A stretch of 9,856 bases of DNA from positions 1 through 9,856 of the forward strand of contig ONYJ01000006.1 of assembly GCA_900322025.1 (NCBI GenBank). Direction: 5' to 3'. The notes below the pieces were generated by a model. The model saw only the letters and a program-made list of their open reading frames with translations. It was not told where the DNA came from and ran no database searches. Origin of the DNA: an uncultured Bacteroidales bacterium (lineage in GTDB: Bacteria > Bacteroidota > Bacteroidia > Bacteroidales > UBA932). The position numbers and the translations under genes were made by a program. Positions 1 to 6,046 of this stretch are shown piece by piece (within the stretch, counting starts at the first letter, position 1; each line of letters opens with the position of its first letter).

Positions 1-86
1 GTGTCCATACCCCTAATCACATTCATATCTATGTCTGCCGCTCCCTTTAAGCATCTTTTTATGCACATTCTCATACCTATCGCCAT
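1..86 (-). CDS. Possible 5' end of an unidentified divergent gene (partial)
   Basis: Reading leftward from an ATG at 86, the minus strand stays open to the window edge for about 28 codons, beginning MAIGMRMCIKRCLKG and containing ADIDMNVIRGMD. The other two minus-strand frames hit stops in this stretch. There is no SD, as for most genes here. The frame is also open upstream of 86, so the start is uncertain; other in-frame ATGs follow four and six codons later. A TAnnTTTG element on the same strand at 152-159 would give a 5' leader of roughly 60 bases, which fits a divergent gene facing away from rpsF. The fragment is too short to assign a family, and it may not be coding at all. Confidence 0.35.
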   Translation of the reverse strand, partial: MAIGMRMCIKRCLKGAADIDMNVIRGMD

Positions 87-118
87 AGCAAATCTAATAA
101 AACTTGGCTGTGGTAATA

Positions 119-144
119 GTGTACTGAAAAAAGGGGGTGTACAC
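119..144. promoter_or_regulatory. Possible operator: palindrome plus half-copy
   Basis: The perfect 8-bp palindrome GTGTACAC lies at 137-144. A six-base copy of its first part, GTGTAC, lies at 119-124, 18 bp upstream, so both would face the same side of the helix within less than two turns. They lie between the candidate minus-strand promoter (152-159) and the candidate divergent start at 86. An operator or a leader RNA element for the divergent gene is inferred from symmetry and position only. Confidence 0.25.
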
Positions 145-151
145 AATGTGG

Positions 152-159
152 CAAATTTA
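152..159 (-). promoter_or_regulatory. Candidate -7 element for the divergent gene
   Basis: The minus strand reads TAAATTTG, matching the Bacteroidota -7 consensus TAnnTTTG. No TTG is seen at the expected -33 distance, and the surroundings are very AT-rich, so a chance match is possible. Position relative to the start at 86 is plausible. Confidence 0.3.
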
Positions 160-183
160 AATATTTTTAATTTATGTCTGCAT

Positions 184-213
184 TTGGATGTTATCAAGAT
201 TTTACTAACTTTG
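184..213 (+). promoter_or_regulatory. Promoter of the rpsF-rpsR-rplI operon
   Basis: TTG at 184-186 and TAACTTTG at 206-213 are separated by 19 bases, matching the Bacteroidota housekeeping promoter (TTG at -33, TAnnTTTG at -7). Transcription would begin near 218-221, leaving a leader of only about 25 bases before rpsF. That is too short for the structured S6:S18-binding leader known from other phyla. This is the best-formed promoter in the window. Confidence 0.75.
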
Positions 214-244
214 CAGCCCATTTACAAACAAATACTTAATAGAG

Positions 245-619
245 ATGTTAAAGAATTACGAAACCGTTTTCATTGCAACTCCCGTTTTGTCTGAAACTCA
301 GATGAAGGAAACGGCGGCCAAATACATCTCCCTTATAAAGGAGAACGGCGGCACAGTTGTCAGTGAAGAAGATTGGGGTTTGAAGAAACTTGCCTACCCT
401 ATCCAGAAGAAGACCTCCGGATTCTACCATTTGGTTGAATTCCAGGCAGAACCTACTTTTATAGACAAACTCGAAACTCAGTATCGCAGAGATGAGAGAA
501 TTATTCGTTTTCTCACTTTTGCCTTAGACAAGGATGCTGTAGCATACGCTGAGAAAAGAAGAGCTAACTGGGCTACAAAGAAGGCCGGTTCGGCAGAAAA
601 GAAAGAAACAATCGAATAA
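245..619 (+). CDS. rpsF: Small ribosomal subunit protein bS6
   Basis: 124 residues. bS6 binds 16S rRNA in the platform of the 30S subunit as a heterodimer with bS18. The N-terminus MLKNYETVFIATPVLSETQ and the block WGLKKLAYPIQKKTSGFYHLVEF (about residues 40-62) are characteristic, as is the RRDERIIRFLTF segment (about residues 78-89). A basic, charged tail of about 30 residues follows the folded domain (AYAEKRRANW, then a Lys/Glu-rich end), as is common in this phylum. The start is set by the family N-terminus; there is no SD, only an A-rich upstream stretch. It is the first gene of an operon with rpsR (14 bases downstream) and rplI, the standard bacterial order. Confidence 0.97.
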   Translation: MLKNYETVFIATPVLSETQMKETAAKYISLIKENGGTVVSEEDWGLKKLAYPIQKKTSGFYHLVEFQAEPTFIDKLETQYRRDERIIRFLTFALDKDAVAYAEKRRANWATKKAGSAEKKETIE

Positions 620-620
620 C

Positions 621-626
621 AGGAGG
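621..626 (+). promoter_or_regulatory. Strong Shine-Dalgarno of rpsR
   Basis: AGGAGG ends seven bases before the rpsR ATG at 634 and sits just after the rpsF stop (617-619). It is notable because genes outside this operon in the window have no recognisable SD. Confidence 0.8.
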
Positions 627-633
627 ATGAATT

Positions 634-912
634 ATGGCTCAAAGAAATGATGAAAATGCAGATATCCGTTATCTGAACCCTGTTACCGTTGAGGTAAAGA
701 AGAAAAAGTACTGCCGCTTTAAGAAGGCTGGTATTAAGTATGTAGATTATAAGGATGCAGAGTTTTTAAAGAAGTTCCTCAACGAGCAGGGAAAAATTCT
801 CCCTCGCCGTCTTACCGGTACTTCTCTTAAATTCCAGAAGAAAGTGGCTCAGGCTGTTAAACGCGCACGCCATTTGGCATTGCTCCCTTACGTTACAGAT
901 CTTTTGAAATAA
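634..912 (+). CDS. rpsR: Small ribosomal subunit protein bS18
   Basis: 92 residues. bS18 partners bS6 in the 30S platform, close to the 3' end of 16S rRNA. The motif KKKYCRFKKAGIKYVDYKD (about residues 23-41), the block KILPRRLTGTSLKFQKKVAQ (about residues 54-73) and the ending KRARHLALLPYV are family hallmarks. An N-terminal extension of about 20 residues precedes the conserved core. The start is fixed by the SD at 621-626. It is translated between rpsF and rplI, with 11 bases to rplI. The SD sets it apart from the genes outside the operon; autoregulation is possible but is inference. Confidence 0.97.
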   Translation: MAQRNDENADIRYLNPVTVEVKKKKYCRFKKAGIKYVDYKDAEFLKKFLNEQGKILPRRLTGTSLKFQKKVAQAVKRARHLALLPYVTDLLK

Positions 913-918
913 GGAGGA
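911..918 (+). promoter_or_regulatory. Strong Shine-Dalgarno of rplI
   Basis: AAGGAGGA overlaps the end of the rpsR stop codon region; its GGAGG core at 913-917 lies six bases before the rplI ATG at 924. Both rpsR and rplI have the pattern of GGAGG followed by ATTATGG at the start. Confidence 0.8.
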
Positions 919-923
919 AGATT

Positions 924-1409
924 ATGGAAGTTATATTAAAAGAAGATGTACGCCACCTTGGCCACAAAAACGATATAGTTACCGTTAAAGACGGATATGC
1001 CAACAATTTCCTCTTTCCTCAGGGGCTTGCTATCCTTGCTACGGAGTCTGCTAAAAAACAATTGGCAGAAACTATGAAGCAGAGAGCACACAAGGAAGAG
1101 AAACTTGTTGCAGATGCAAAGGCTCTTGCAGAAAAACTCAACAGCGTATCTGTAACTATACCTACAAAGGTTAGTCAGAGCGGAAAGATTTATGGTTCAG
1201 TAAACAATATTCAGGTTGCAGAGGCTTTAGCTGCTCAAGGATATGAAATAGACCGCCGCAAGATAGAACTTAAAGACGCTGACAAGATTTCTGAAATTGG
1301 CACTTACGATGCCATAATAGATCTTTACAGAAACGTTGAGGCTACAATCAAGGTTATCGTAACAGACGAAGCCGGAAAGGTTACTGAAAAGAAAGAAGGA
1401 ACTGAATAA
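924..1409 (+). CDS. rplI: Large ribosomal subunit protein bL9
   Basis: 161 residues, slightly longer than the usual 148-150. bL9 binds 23S rRNA near the L1 stalk and helps maintain reading frame. The N-terminal domain is typical: MEVILKEDVRHLGHKNDIVT, then VKDGYANNFLFPQGLAI (about residues 21-37), the rRNA-binding loop of the family. A charged connecting helix spans about residues 42-75. The C-terminal domain (about 76-148) contains GKIYGSVNNIQVAEAL and RRKIELKD. The last 10 or so residues form a Lys/Glu-rich tail. It is the last gene of the operon, followed about 40 bases later by a strong terminator. Confidence 0.96.
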   Translation: MEVILKEDVRHLGHKNDIVTVKDGYANNFLFPQGLAILATESAKKQLAETMKQRAHKEEKLVADAKALAEKLNSVSVTIPTKVSQSGKIYGSVNNIQVAEALAAQGYEIDRRKIELKDADKISEIGTYDAIIDLYRNVEATIKVIVTDEAGKVTEKKEGTE

Positions 1410-1446
1410 ACAGCGTTCTAATATATCCCTCTTAGGGAGTATTACT

Positions 1447-1490
1447 AAAAACCGGAAAGCTTGTGCTTTCCGGTTTTTTTTATTTTTTTC
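1447..1490 (+). terminator. Rho-independent terminator of the rpsF operon, possibly bidirectional
   Basis: The arms ACCGGAAAGC (1451-1460) and GCTTTCCGGT (1465-1474) pair perfectly around the loop TTGT. A-T pairs from the flanking A and T runs extend the stem. A long T-rich tract follows on the plus strand (about 1474-1489). On the minus strand the same hairpin is followed by five Ts (1451-1447), so it may also stop transcripts arriving from the convergent gene that ends at 1499. Confidence 0.92.
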
Positions 1491-1498
1491 AAATTAAA

Positions 1499-1828
1499 TC
1501 ACTTTTTAAAAAAAAAAAAAAAAAGAGAAATTAGCAATGATGCCAGATAGATAACAAAACCGCAAAACATAATAAACAGAAGTAGCTTGATTCCTCCTGC
1601 CAAAACCGTAATAGAGATAGCGTCTGTCTCTCCCGACATCTCATATAATACACAAAGCTCGCAAAGATGATACAGCAGCAGCGTTACAGGAAATGCAAGA
1701 GCTATAAGTCCTATTGTCTTTACTCTTTTGGGAGCCTTGAATGCGGCAAAAATCAAAACAAGCGCAAGAAGCACCATTATAGTAAAGCTTATATACGGAA
1801 AGCCTCCTGCGTAAAAAATTTTACTCAT
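1499..1828 (-). CDS. Small membrane protein, TolQ/ExbB/MotA-like
   Basis: 109 residues with three predicted hydrophobic helices (about residues 10-30, 37-57 and 72-103). The N-terminal GGFPYISFTIMVLLAL, the segment KTIGLIALAFPV (about 37-48), and LAGGIKLLLFIMFCGFVIYLASLL (about 76-99) follow the spacing of short Bacteroidota proteins annotated as MotA/TolQ/ExbB proton-channel family, where GG, IGL-AL and LAGGLK are recurrent. It lacks a visible TolR/ExbD partner next door, so energy coupling to an outer-membrane system is not supported here. The end of the gene is a run of 17 Ts that encodes five Phe before Lys-Lys-stop. It is the last gene of the minus-strand group, 68 bases after the H1-like gene, with a hairpin between. 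Family assignment is from memory of the pattern and is tentative. Confidence 0.6.
   Translation of the reverse strand: MSKIFYAGGFPYISFTIMVLLALVLIFAAFKAPKRVKTIGLIALAFPVTLLLYHLCELCVLYEMSGETDAISITVLAGGIKLLLFIMFCGFVIYLASLLISLFFFFFKK
1508..1524. repeat. Homopolymer of 17 A (17 T on the coding strand)
   Basis: An uninterrupted run of 17 A lies inside the last codons of the small membrane protein gene. A change of one base would replace the Lys-Lys-stop ending with a different short tail. No hairpin precedes it on the minus strand, so it is not an ordinary terminator. Confidence 0.9.
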
Positions 1829-1843
1829 AATTCAAAGGTTTCA

Positions 1844-1874
1844 AAAGAGGGAGATGTTAGCCATCCCCCTCTTT
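1844..1874 (-). terminator. Hairpin after the H1-like gene (terminator or attenuator)
   Basis: The arms AAAGAGGG (1844-1851) and CCCTCTTT (1867-1874) pair over 8 bp. After one mismatch, GATG (1853-1856) pairs with CATC (1862-1865) around a five-base loop. In the minus direction a short run of four Ts follows (1846-1843, partly in the stem). It lies 22 bases after the H1-like stop and 15 bases before the next gene, so it may reduce read-through rather than stop it fully. Confidence 0.55.
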
Positions 1875-1896
1875 ACTTGTCAACAATAAAAGCGTA

Positions 1897-2361
1897 TTAT
1901 TTCTTCTTTGCAACTGTTTTTTTGGCAGCCGGCTTCTTTGCTGGAGCCTTCTTTACAGCTGGCTTCTTTGCAACAGTCTTCTTTGCTGGAGCTTTCTTTA
2001 CAGCCGGTTTTTTTGCAGCAACCTTCTTTACAGCTGGCTTCTTTGCAGCAGTTTTCTTTACAACTGTTTTTTTGGTAGCCGGCTTCTTTGCAGCAACCTT
2101 CTTAGCTACAGCCTTCTTAATGTCGGTTACCTTCTTTGCTACAGCCTTCTTTGCAGCAGTAGCTTTCTTTACGATAGCCTTCTTTGCATCAGCAGCTTTC
2201 TTTGCTACAACTTTTTTAACATCGGCAGCCTTCTTTACAGCAGCAGGTTTCTTTGCTACAACTTTTTTAACTTCAGTTGCCTTCTTAGCAACTACCTTTT
2301 TTGCAGGAGCTTTCTTTGCAGCTGGCTTTTTTGCAACAGCCTTCTTTGCTTTTGTTACCAT
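1897..2361 (-). CDS. Histone H1-like lysine/alanine-rich protein
   Basis: 154 residues, of which about 60 are Lys; nearly all the rest are Ala, Val, Pro and Thr. There are four acidic residues, no aromatic residue apart from none seen, and no Cys. After the first seven residues the whole protein is built of short units ending in KK. In residues 8-83 five-residue units (such as AVAKK) alternate with six-residue units, four of which carry an acidic residue (ATEVKK, AADVKK, AADAKK, VTDIKK). From residue 84 to the end every unit is five residues. This resembles the C-terminal tail of histone H1 and bacterial H1-like proteins, which bind DNA through charge; there is no globular domain. DNA compaction or binding to other polyanions is inferred. 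It lies 33 bases after pepD with no SD. Confidence 0.8.
   Translation of the reverse strand: MVTKAKKAVAKKPAAKKAPAKKVVAKKATEVKKVVAKKPAAVKKAADVKKVVAKKAADAKKAIVKKATAAKKAVAKKVTDIKKAVAKKVAAKKPATKKTVVKKTAAKKPAVKKVAAKKPAVKKAPAKKTVAKKPAVKKAPAKKPAAKKTVAKKK
1900..2112 (-). repeat. Degenerate 15-bp tandem repeat inside the H1-like gene
   Basis: The segment encodes 14 consecutive five-residue units ending in KK (residues 84-154; the last unit has an extra Lys). The DNA units are similar but not identical; for example TTCTTTGC and TTCTTTAC recur every 15 or 30 bases on the plus strand. Such a tract can gain or lose units by recombination or slippage, in steps that keep the reading frame. Confidence 0.75.
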
Positions 2362-2394
2362 AATTATAAATTGCTTTGTTAGTTAATAAAGAGT

Positions 2395-3861
2395 CTAACC
2401 GCGTTTTGATACCGGAGCATTCTTCAAAAGCTCCACAAGATACTTCCAGCACTTCCCTACACTTTCTATTTCAACTCTTTCATCTGGAGAGTGAGGAGAG
2501 TAGATAGTAGGTCCGAATGATATCATATCCCAATGAGGATAGATAGCTCCCAATATACCGCACTCCAATCCGGCATGAATTCCCGTTACCTCAGGTTCCT
2601 TCTTATAAAGTTTCTTATAAATATCCTTAGCAACCTTTAGAATAGGAGAGTTCATATCCAACTGCCAACCGGAATATCCGCCACTAAAAGTACATTTACC
2701 TCCAGCAAGTTCCACAACGGCACGCATATTCTCTGCGAGGTCATATTTTGCTGCGTCTGCAGAACTTCTCATAAGAGAATGAATCTTGATGGTCTTAGGG
2801 CCCTGCTCTACAATAGCCATGTTGTTAGAGGTTTCTACAAAACCAGCTACCGTATCGCTCATTCGTGCCACTCCGTTAGGAATTGAATATATTGCTCTTA
2901 CAACGTTAAGTGCCACAGATTTCTCAATAGCCGGAGCCTTTTCCTTAACAGGAGATACTGTTATTTTAAGATCTTTATCTGTGTACTTATACTTTTCCGT
3001 TACATCTTTACGCACCTGAGATATAAGCATAGAAACCTTTCTTTCAAATTTCTTAGGCACTGCTATTACCGCATGAGCATCTCTCGGTATTGCATTTCTA
3101 ATGCTACCTCCCGATATGCGCACAAGACGTACATTAAAGTCTCTCATCATAGGCAACAACATTCTGGAAAGTATTTTGTTGGCATTTGCTCTGTAAAGAA
3201 CTATGTCCATTCCTGAATGTCCGCCAATCAAACCACCTACTGCAACTTTCTTGAATACATAGCCTGCAGGAACTTTTTCTGTAGTGTAGCTGAAAACTGC
3301 TTCGCCATCTAAGCCACCAGCACAACCAACATAAAGGATACCTTCTGTTTCGGAATCGAGGTTGATAAGTATCTCTCCCTTCAACTTGCCAGGTTTTAAG
3401 GCTCTTGCACCTGTCATACCAGTTTCTTCGTCCACAGTAAATAAAGCTTCAATAGGACCATGCTGCATAGTCTTTGACTGAAGAACAGCCATTGCCATTG
3501 CAACTCCCAAACCGTTATCTGCTCCTAATGTAGTGTCGGTTGCATAAACAAGGTCGCCTACAATTCTTGTTTTAATCGGATCTGTTTCAAAGTTGTGCTT
3601 TGAATCCGGAGTTTTTTGTGGCACCATGTCGAGGTGAGATTCGAGGATAATCCCGGCCTTTTTCTCCATGCCCTTAGTAGCAGGTTTACGGATAATAACA
3701 TTTCCTACCTCATCTTTAAAGGTTTCTAGCCCTAACTTCTTGCCAAAGTTAAAAGCAAAATCTACAGCCTTGTGTTCCTTTTTGGAAGGACGAGGAATTT
3801 TTGTTAGTTCGTTGAAGATTGTCCAAACTTCTTTTGGTTGTAACTGATCGATAGTTTTCAT
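2395..3861 (-). CDS. pepD: Aminoacyl-histidine dipeptidase, M20 metallopeptidase
   Basis: 488 residues, the usual length for PepD (Xaa-His dipeptidase, family M20C), a cytosolic di-zinc enzyme that hydrolyses dipeptides such as carnosine. The metal ligands and catalytic residues are recognisable: H76 and D78 in ILESHLDMVPQK, D115 in TTLGADNGLGVAMA, E145-E146 in FTVDEETGMTGA, D169 in LINLDSETEG, and H457 in TIYSPHSPDERV. H215 in GGHSGMDI is in the inserted dimerisation (lid) domain, which spans roughly residues 190-390. The C-terminal GIHAGLECGIL (about 428-438) is typical of PepD. No signal peptide is seen. The gene starts 26 bases after the DUF4831-like gene, so it is probably cotranscribed with it. 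It would suit an organism that ferments peptides, and a peptide transporter is encoded nearby, though in a different transcript. Confidence 0.93.
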   Translation of the reverse strand: MKTIDQLQPKEVWTIFNELTKIPRPSKKEHKAVDFAFNFGKKLGLETFKDEVGNVIIRKPATKGMEKKAGIILESHLDMVPQKTPDSKHNFETDPIKTRIVGDLVYATDTTLGADNGLGVAMAMAVLQSKTMQHGPIEALFTVDEETGMTGARALKPGKLKGEILINLDSETEGILYVGCAGGLDGEAVFSYTTEKVPAGYVFKKVAVGGLIGGHSGMDIVLYRANANKILSRMLLPMMRDFNVRLVRISGGSIRNAIPRDAHAVIAVPKKFERKVSMLISQVRKDVTEKYKYTDKDLKITVSPVKEKAPAIEKSVALNVVRAIYSIPNGVARMSDTVAGFVETSNNMAIVEQGPKTIKIHSLMRSSADAAKYDLAENMRAVVELAGGKCTFSGGYSGWQLDMNSPILKVAKDIYKKLYKKEPEVTGIHAGLECGILGAIYPHWDMISFGPTIYSPHSPDERVEIESVGKCWKYLVELLKNAPVSKRG

Positions 3862-3887
3862 TTAGTATCTGTGTTTAATCGTTTCTT

Positions 3888-4967
3888 TTATTTTCCGGTT
3901 GCAAGATCGAGTGGGAAGTAGTGCAGCTTCCCAAACTGATATACAGGAATTCTTGTTTGCCCTATAACTGTTTGTCCATCCAACAAGCGAGCAGTTACAA
4001 CAAGAGGTATCCTGTATGCAACTTTGCCTTTTGAGGCTGCTATGTCTTCTGCAGAAACCTCGGGCGCTATTCTGCCGTCCGTAACAGAAAGCTCTATATA
4101 TACAGGCCGCCCAGACATATTATCCGGCGGCAGAATACCCTGAGAATCAGATATACGGAAGACTACATAATTTTGTTTCTGGTTCTTTTGAGAAGGCAAT
4201 ACTTCAAAACTTGCCTGCTGATATACGGTTGTAGTTTTTCCTAAAAACAAAGACAGATATTCCTGTTCTAATTTGTTCATATATTCAACAGCACTTCCAA
4301 GAGCTTCTCCGCTATAATTAGCATCTGTTTCGCCTGTGAGTATATCTATTTTCTTTTGCCGTAGTCTAAAAATAATTTCAGCGGTTTCTTCGGCTTTCTT
4401 CTCTACACTCTTTGTTACTGTTTGAGTTTGTGGAACCGCAATCTTTTCTACTTCTCCATTCTCTCCCGTAACAGTCTTATATAGTTGGGTGGTTTTTGTA
4501 GAAAGATTTGCAACGGCCTCATTAAACCGAGGTTGCACAAGAGAAGGAAAGCGCATTGGAGCACTGTCGGCAGAAAAATATCCAGGTGCAATTATCAACC
4601 CCTGAGAGCAGAAATTCAAAAAATTTGCTGAGGCATTTTTAGAAGAGCCGATATTAAGAGCAACACTCAAAGACGGATCTGCCTCAATTAGAGGAACTAT
4701 CTCTGCTTCTTGAATTGAACTATACTTTTTGGAAGAACGGTCTGCACTAACTCCCAAGAATTTTTCTGCATAGGCTGCATACGGTCCGGCAGTAAAATCA
4801 GACACCGCAACTTTTACGGAAACCCTGATTGAAGTTTGAGGAAAAGAGTAGATTAGTGCACCTTGAGGGGCGGCATCGGCACCCTTTATTATCTGTGAGA
4901 ATGAGGATGTTGCAGAAATCACACAAAATACTGCAACAAGCACTGATATTCTTTTTACGATACGCAT
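3888..4967 (-). CDS. Secreted DUF4831-like protein
   Basis: 359 residues. The N-terminus MRIVKRISVLVAVFCVISAT with SSFSQ after it is a signal peptide; cleavage after about residue 24-25 is likely. The Cys at 15 lies inside the hydrophobic stretch without a lipobox, so this is not an obvious lipoprotein. Segments recalled from the Bacteroidota family DUF4831 are present: GALIYSFPQTSIRVSVKV (37-54), FTAGPYAAYAEKFLGV (58-73), AEETAEIIFRLRQKKIDILTGE (192-213), YMNKLEQEYLSLFLGKT (229-245), and the ending YRIPLVVTARLLDG to QFGKLHYFPLDLATG. The function of the family is unknown; the protein is probably periplasmic or outer-membrane associated. It heads the minus-strand group with pepD and has a candidate -7 element at 5011-5018. 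Confidence 0.85.
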   Translation of the reverse strand: MRIVKRISVLVAVFCVISATSSFSQIIKGADAAPQGALIYSFPQTSIRVSVKVAVSDFTAGPYAAYAEKFLGVSADRSSKKYSSIQEAEIVPLIEADPSLSVALNIGSSKNASANFLNFCSQGLIIAPGYFSADSAPMRFPSLVQPRFNEAVANLSTKTTQLYKTVTGENGEVEKIAVPQTQTVTKSVEKKAEETAEIIFRLRQKKIDILTGETDANYSGEALGSAVEYMNKLEQEYLSLFLGKTTTVYQQASFEVLPSQKNQKQNYVVFRISDSQGILPPDNMSGRPVYIELSVTDGRIAPEVSAEDIAASKGKVAYRIPLVVTARLLDGQTVIGQTRIPVYQFGKLHYFPLDLATGK

Positions 4968-5010
4968 TTTTCTCTAATTATGCTGTTGGTAAGAGTATTC
5001 GTTGTTATTG

Positions 5011-5018
5011 CAAATATA
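5011..5018 (-). promoter_or_regulatory. Candidate -7 element for the DUF4831-pepD transcript
   Basis: The minus strand reads TATATTTG, matching TAnnTTTG, in the 69-base gap between the acyltransferase stop and the DUF4831 start. Transcription would begin about 38 bases before the ATG. No good TTG is found at the -33 distance. Confidence 0.5.
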
Positions 5019-5036
5019 AATATTTTTATAAAGATG

Positions 5037-5954
5037 TCATTCATTTGGCATTATATTTCTTTTCCATCTTTTATGACTCCACAACCAATTTACCTTATTA
5101 CGCCTAATATCTTCTTCTAATAATTGCGCAAATTTCTTTGTTATATAATGCTTTTCATAATTTGAAGAAGGTTCTGCTATTATCTGAAAATCAACCTTAT
5201 ACTTACCTCTCGATAATCTATCCATTCTAAGATACACTACTGGCTTCTGTAATTTTTCTGCAAGAAATTCCGGCCCTTGCAGCATATAAGTTTTTTGATT
5301 CAGAAAATCTACAATCGGACAATGTTTACCTATCGGGTTCTGATCGGCAATCATAACATACACTGCTTTTGTTTCTTTGTTTTTCAGGGCATGACGCAAT
5401 ACCTGTTTGCTTTCTACCACCTCACCCTTAGATTTAAATTTACGATACTCGTGCATACGAAGCTTGCGGAAAATCATATCCGAAAGTTTATTCTCTGCTG
5501 CCTTATAAACTATATATACCGGATGAGAGGCAAAGCTATTTTCCGAACGTTCTTCTTCTCTGATTATCATACCGCTTACCATTTCCCAATTTCCACAATG
5601 CCCCATTACAACAAGAACGTGTCCGTACTTTTTCTGAAGCTCATCCACTACCTCCACTCCCGAAACCTTCACCCGCTTTCTAACCGCCTCTGCGGAGTGC
5701 GATAAATCCCAAATACTCTCAACTAAAAGATCGCACATATAGCGATAATAGTCTGCTACAAGCTTCTTCACTTCTCCGTATTTCATTTCCGGAAAACTTC
5801 GCGATATATTTATGGTTATAACCGAATACCTATACCGCACTATATTCTTTAAGATAAATGCAAGAATGTTAGAAAAGAAATAATGCACTCCCAACGGAAG
5901 AAGGCTTACCACATAAAGCAAGCAATAGATAATTCCTGCTAAAAACTTATTCAT
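5037..5954 (-). CDS. Lipid A biosynthesis acyltransferase (LpxL/HtrB family)
   Basis: 305 residues, the normal length. Members transfer an acyl chain to the lipid A precursor on the inner face of the cytoplasmic membrane. An N-terminal hydrophobic anchor spans about residues 5-38. The catalytic HxxxxE motif is H119 to E124 in VVMGHCGNWEMVSGM. Other family features are DQNP (204-207), GPEFLAEKLQKPVVYLRMDR (227-246) and the C-terminal WLWSHKRWK (290-298). The RYSVITINISRSFPE segment near 42-56 is also typical (NL-FPE). Whether it adds a particular acyl chain (LpxL or LpxM type) or acts on another lipid cannot be read from the sequence. It is divergent from the POT transporter and appears to be a single-gene transcript, because the DUF4831 gene downstream has its own candidate promoter. 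Confidence 0.9.
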   Translation of the reverse strand: MNKFLAGIIYCLLYVVSLLPLGVHYFFSNILAFILKNIVRYRYSVITINISRSFPEMKYGEVKKLVADYYRYMCDLLVESIWDLSHSAEAVRKRVKVSGVEVVDELQKKYGHVLVVMGHCGNWEMVSGMIIREEERSENSFASHPVYIVYKAAENKLSDMIFRKLRMHEYRKFKSKGEVVESKQVLRHALKNKETKAVYVMIADQNPIGKHCPIVDFLNQKTYMLQGPEFLAEKLQKPVVYLRMDRLSRGKYKVDFQIIAEPSSNYEKHYITKKFAQLLEEDIRRNKVNWLWSHKRWKRNIMPNE

Positions 5955-6007
5955 GTTAATTAAAGGGCAAAGAGCCTGTTTTTCATTGCGGTATATTTTA
6001 CTTACAA

Positions 6008-6015
6008 CAAAGATA
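6008..6015 (-). promoter_or_regulatory. Candidate -7 element for the acyltransferase
   Basis: The minus strand reads TATCTTTG, matching TAnnTTTG, about 53 bases before the ATG at 5954. No TTG is at the ideal -33 spacing. It lies in the 182-base divergent region shared with the POT transporter. Confidence 0.45.
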
Positions 6016-6038
6016 ACGCAAATTCGGCAATATTTTAA

Positions 6039-6046
6039 TATATTTG
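6039..6046 (+). promoter_or_regulatory. Candidate -7 element for the peptide transporter
   Basis: TATATTTG matches TAnnTTTG. Transcription would begin near 6052, giving a leader of about 85 bases. That leader can form TTTCCT/AGGAAA (6064-6069 with 6081-6086) or GGACTT/AAGTCC (6074-6079 with 6110-6115). No clear -33 TTG is visible, and the surroundings are AT-rich. Confidence 0.4.

Noticed and set aside
218..244. Structured S6:S18-binding leader before rpsF
   Set aside because: The leader predicted from the promoter is only about 25 bases and no hairpin with the known bulge motif was seen.
1..294. Plus-strand open frame running into rpsF
   Set aside because: It overlaps the start of rpsF in another frame, crosses the rpsF promoter, and has no recognisable protein features.
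1840..1885. TTGACA and TAACAT 18 bases apart on the minus strand, like an E. coli sigma70 promoter
   Set aside because: The -10-like part is inside the hairpin at 1844-1874, and Bacteroidota do not normally use this consensus. A chance match is more likely.
1667..2386. Long plus-strand open frame rich in Phe and Ala opposite the H1-like gene
   Set aside because: It is the complement of AAG/AAA and GCx codons. The repeats make the opposite strand open by chance, and the Lys/Ala product on the minus strand is a recognisable protein type.
2395..4967. Possible peptide-uptake island made of pepD and the POT transporter
   Set aside because: They are on opposite strands and separated by an acyltransferase and a divergent promoter region, so there is no evidence they form one unit.
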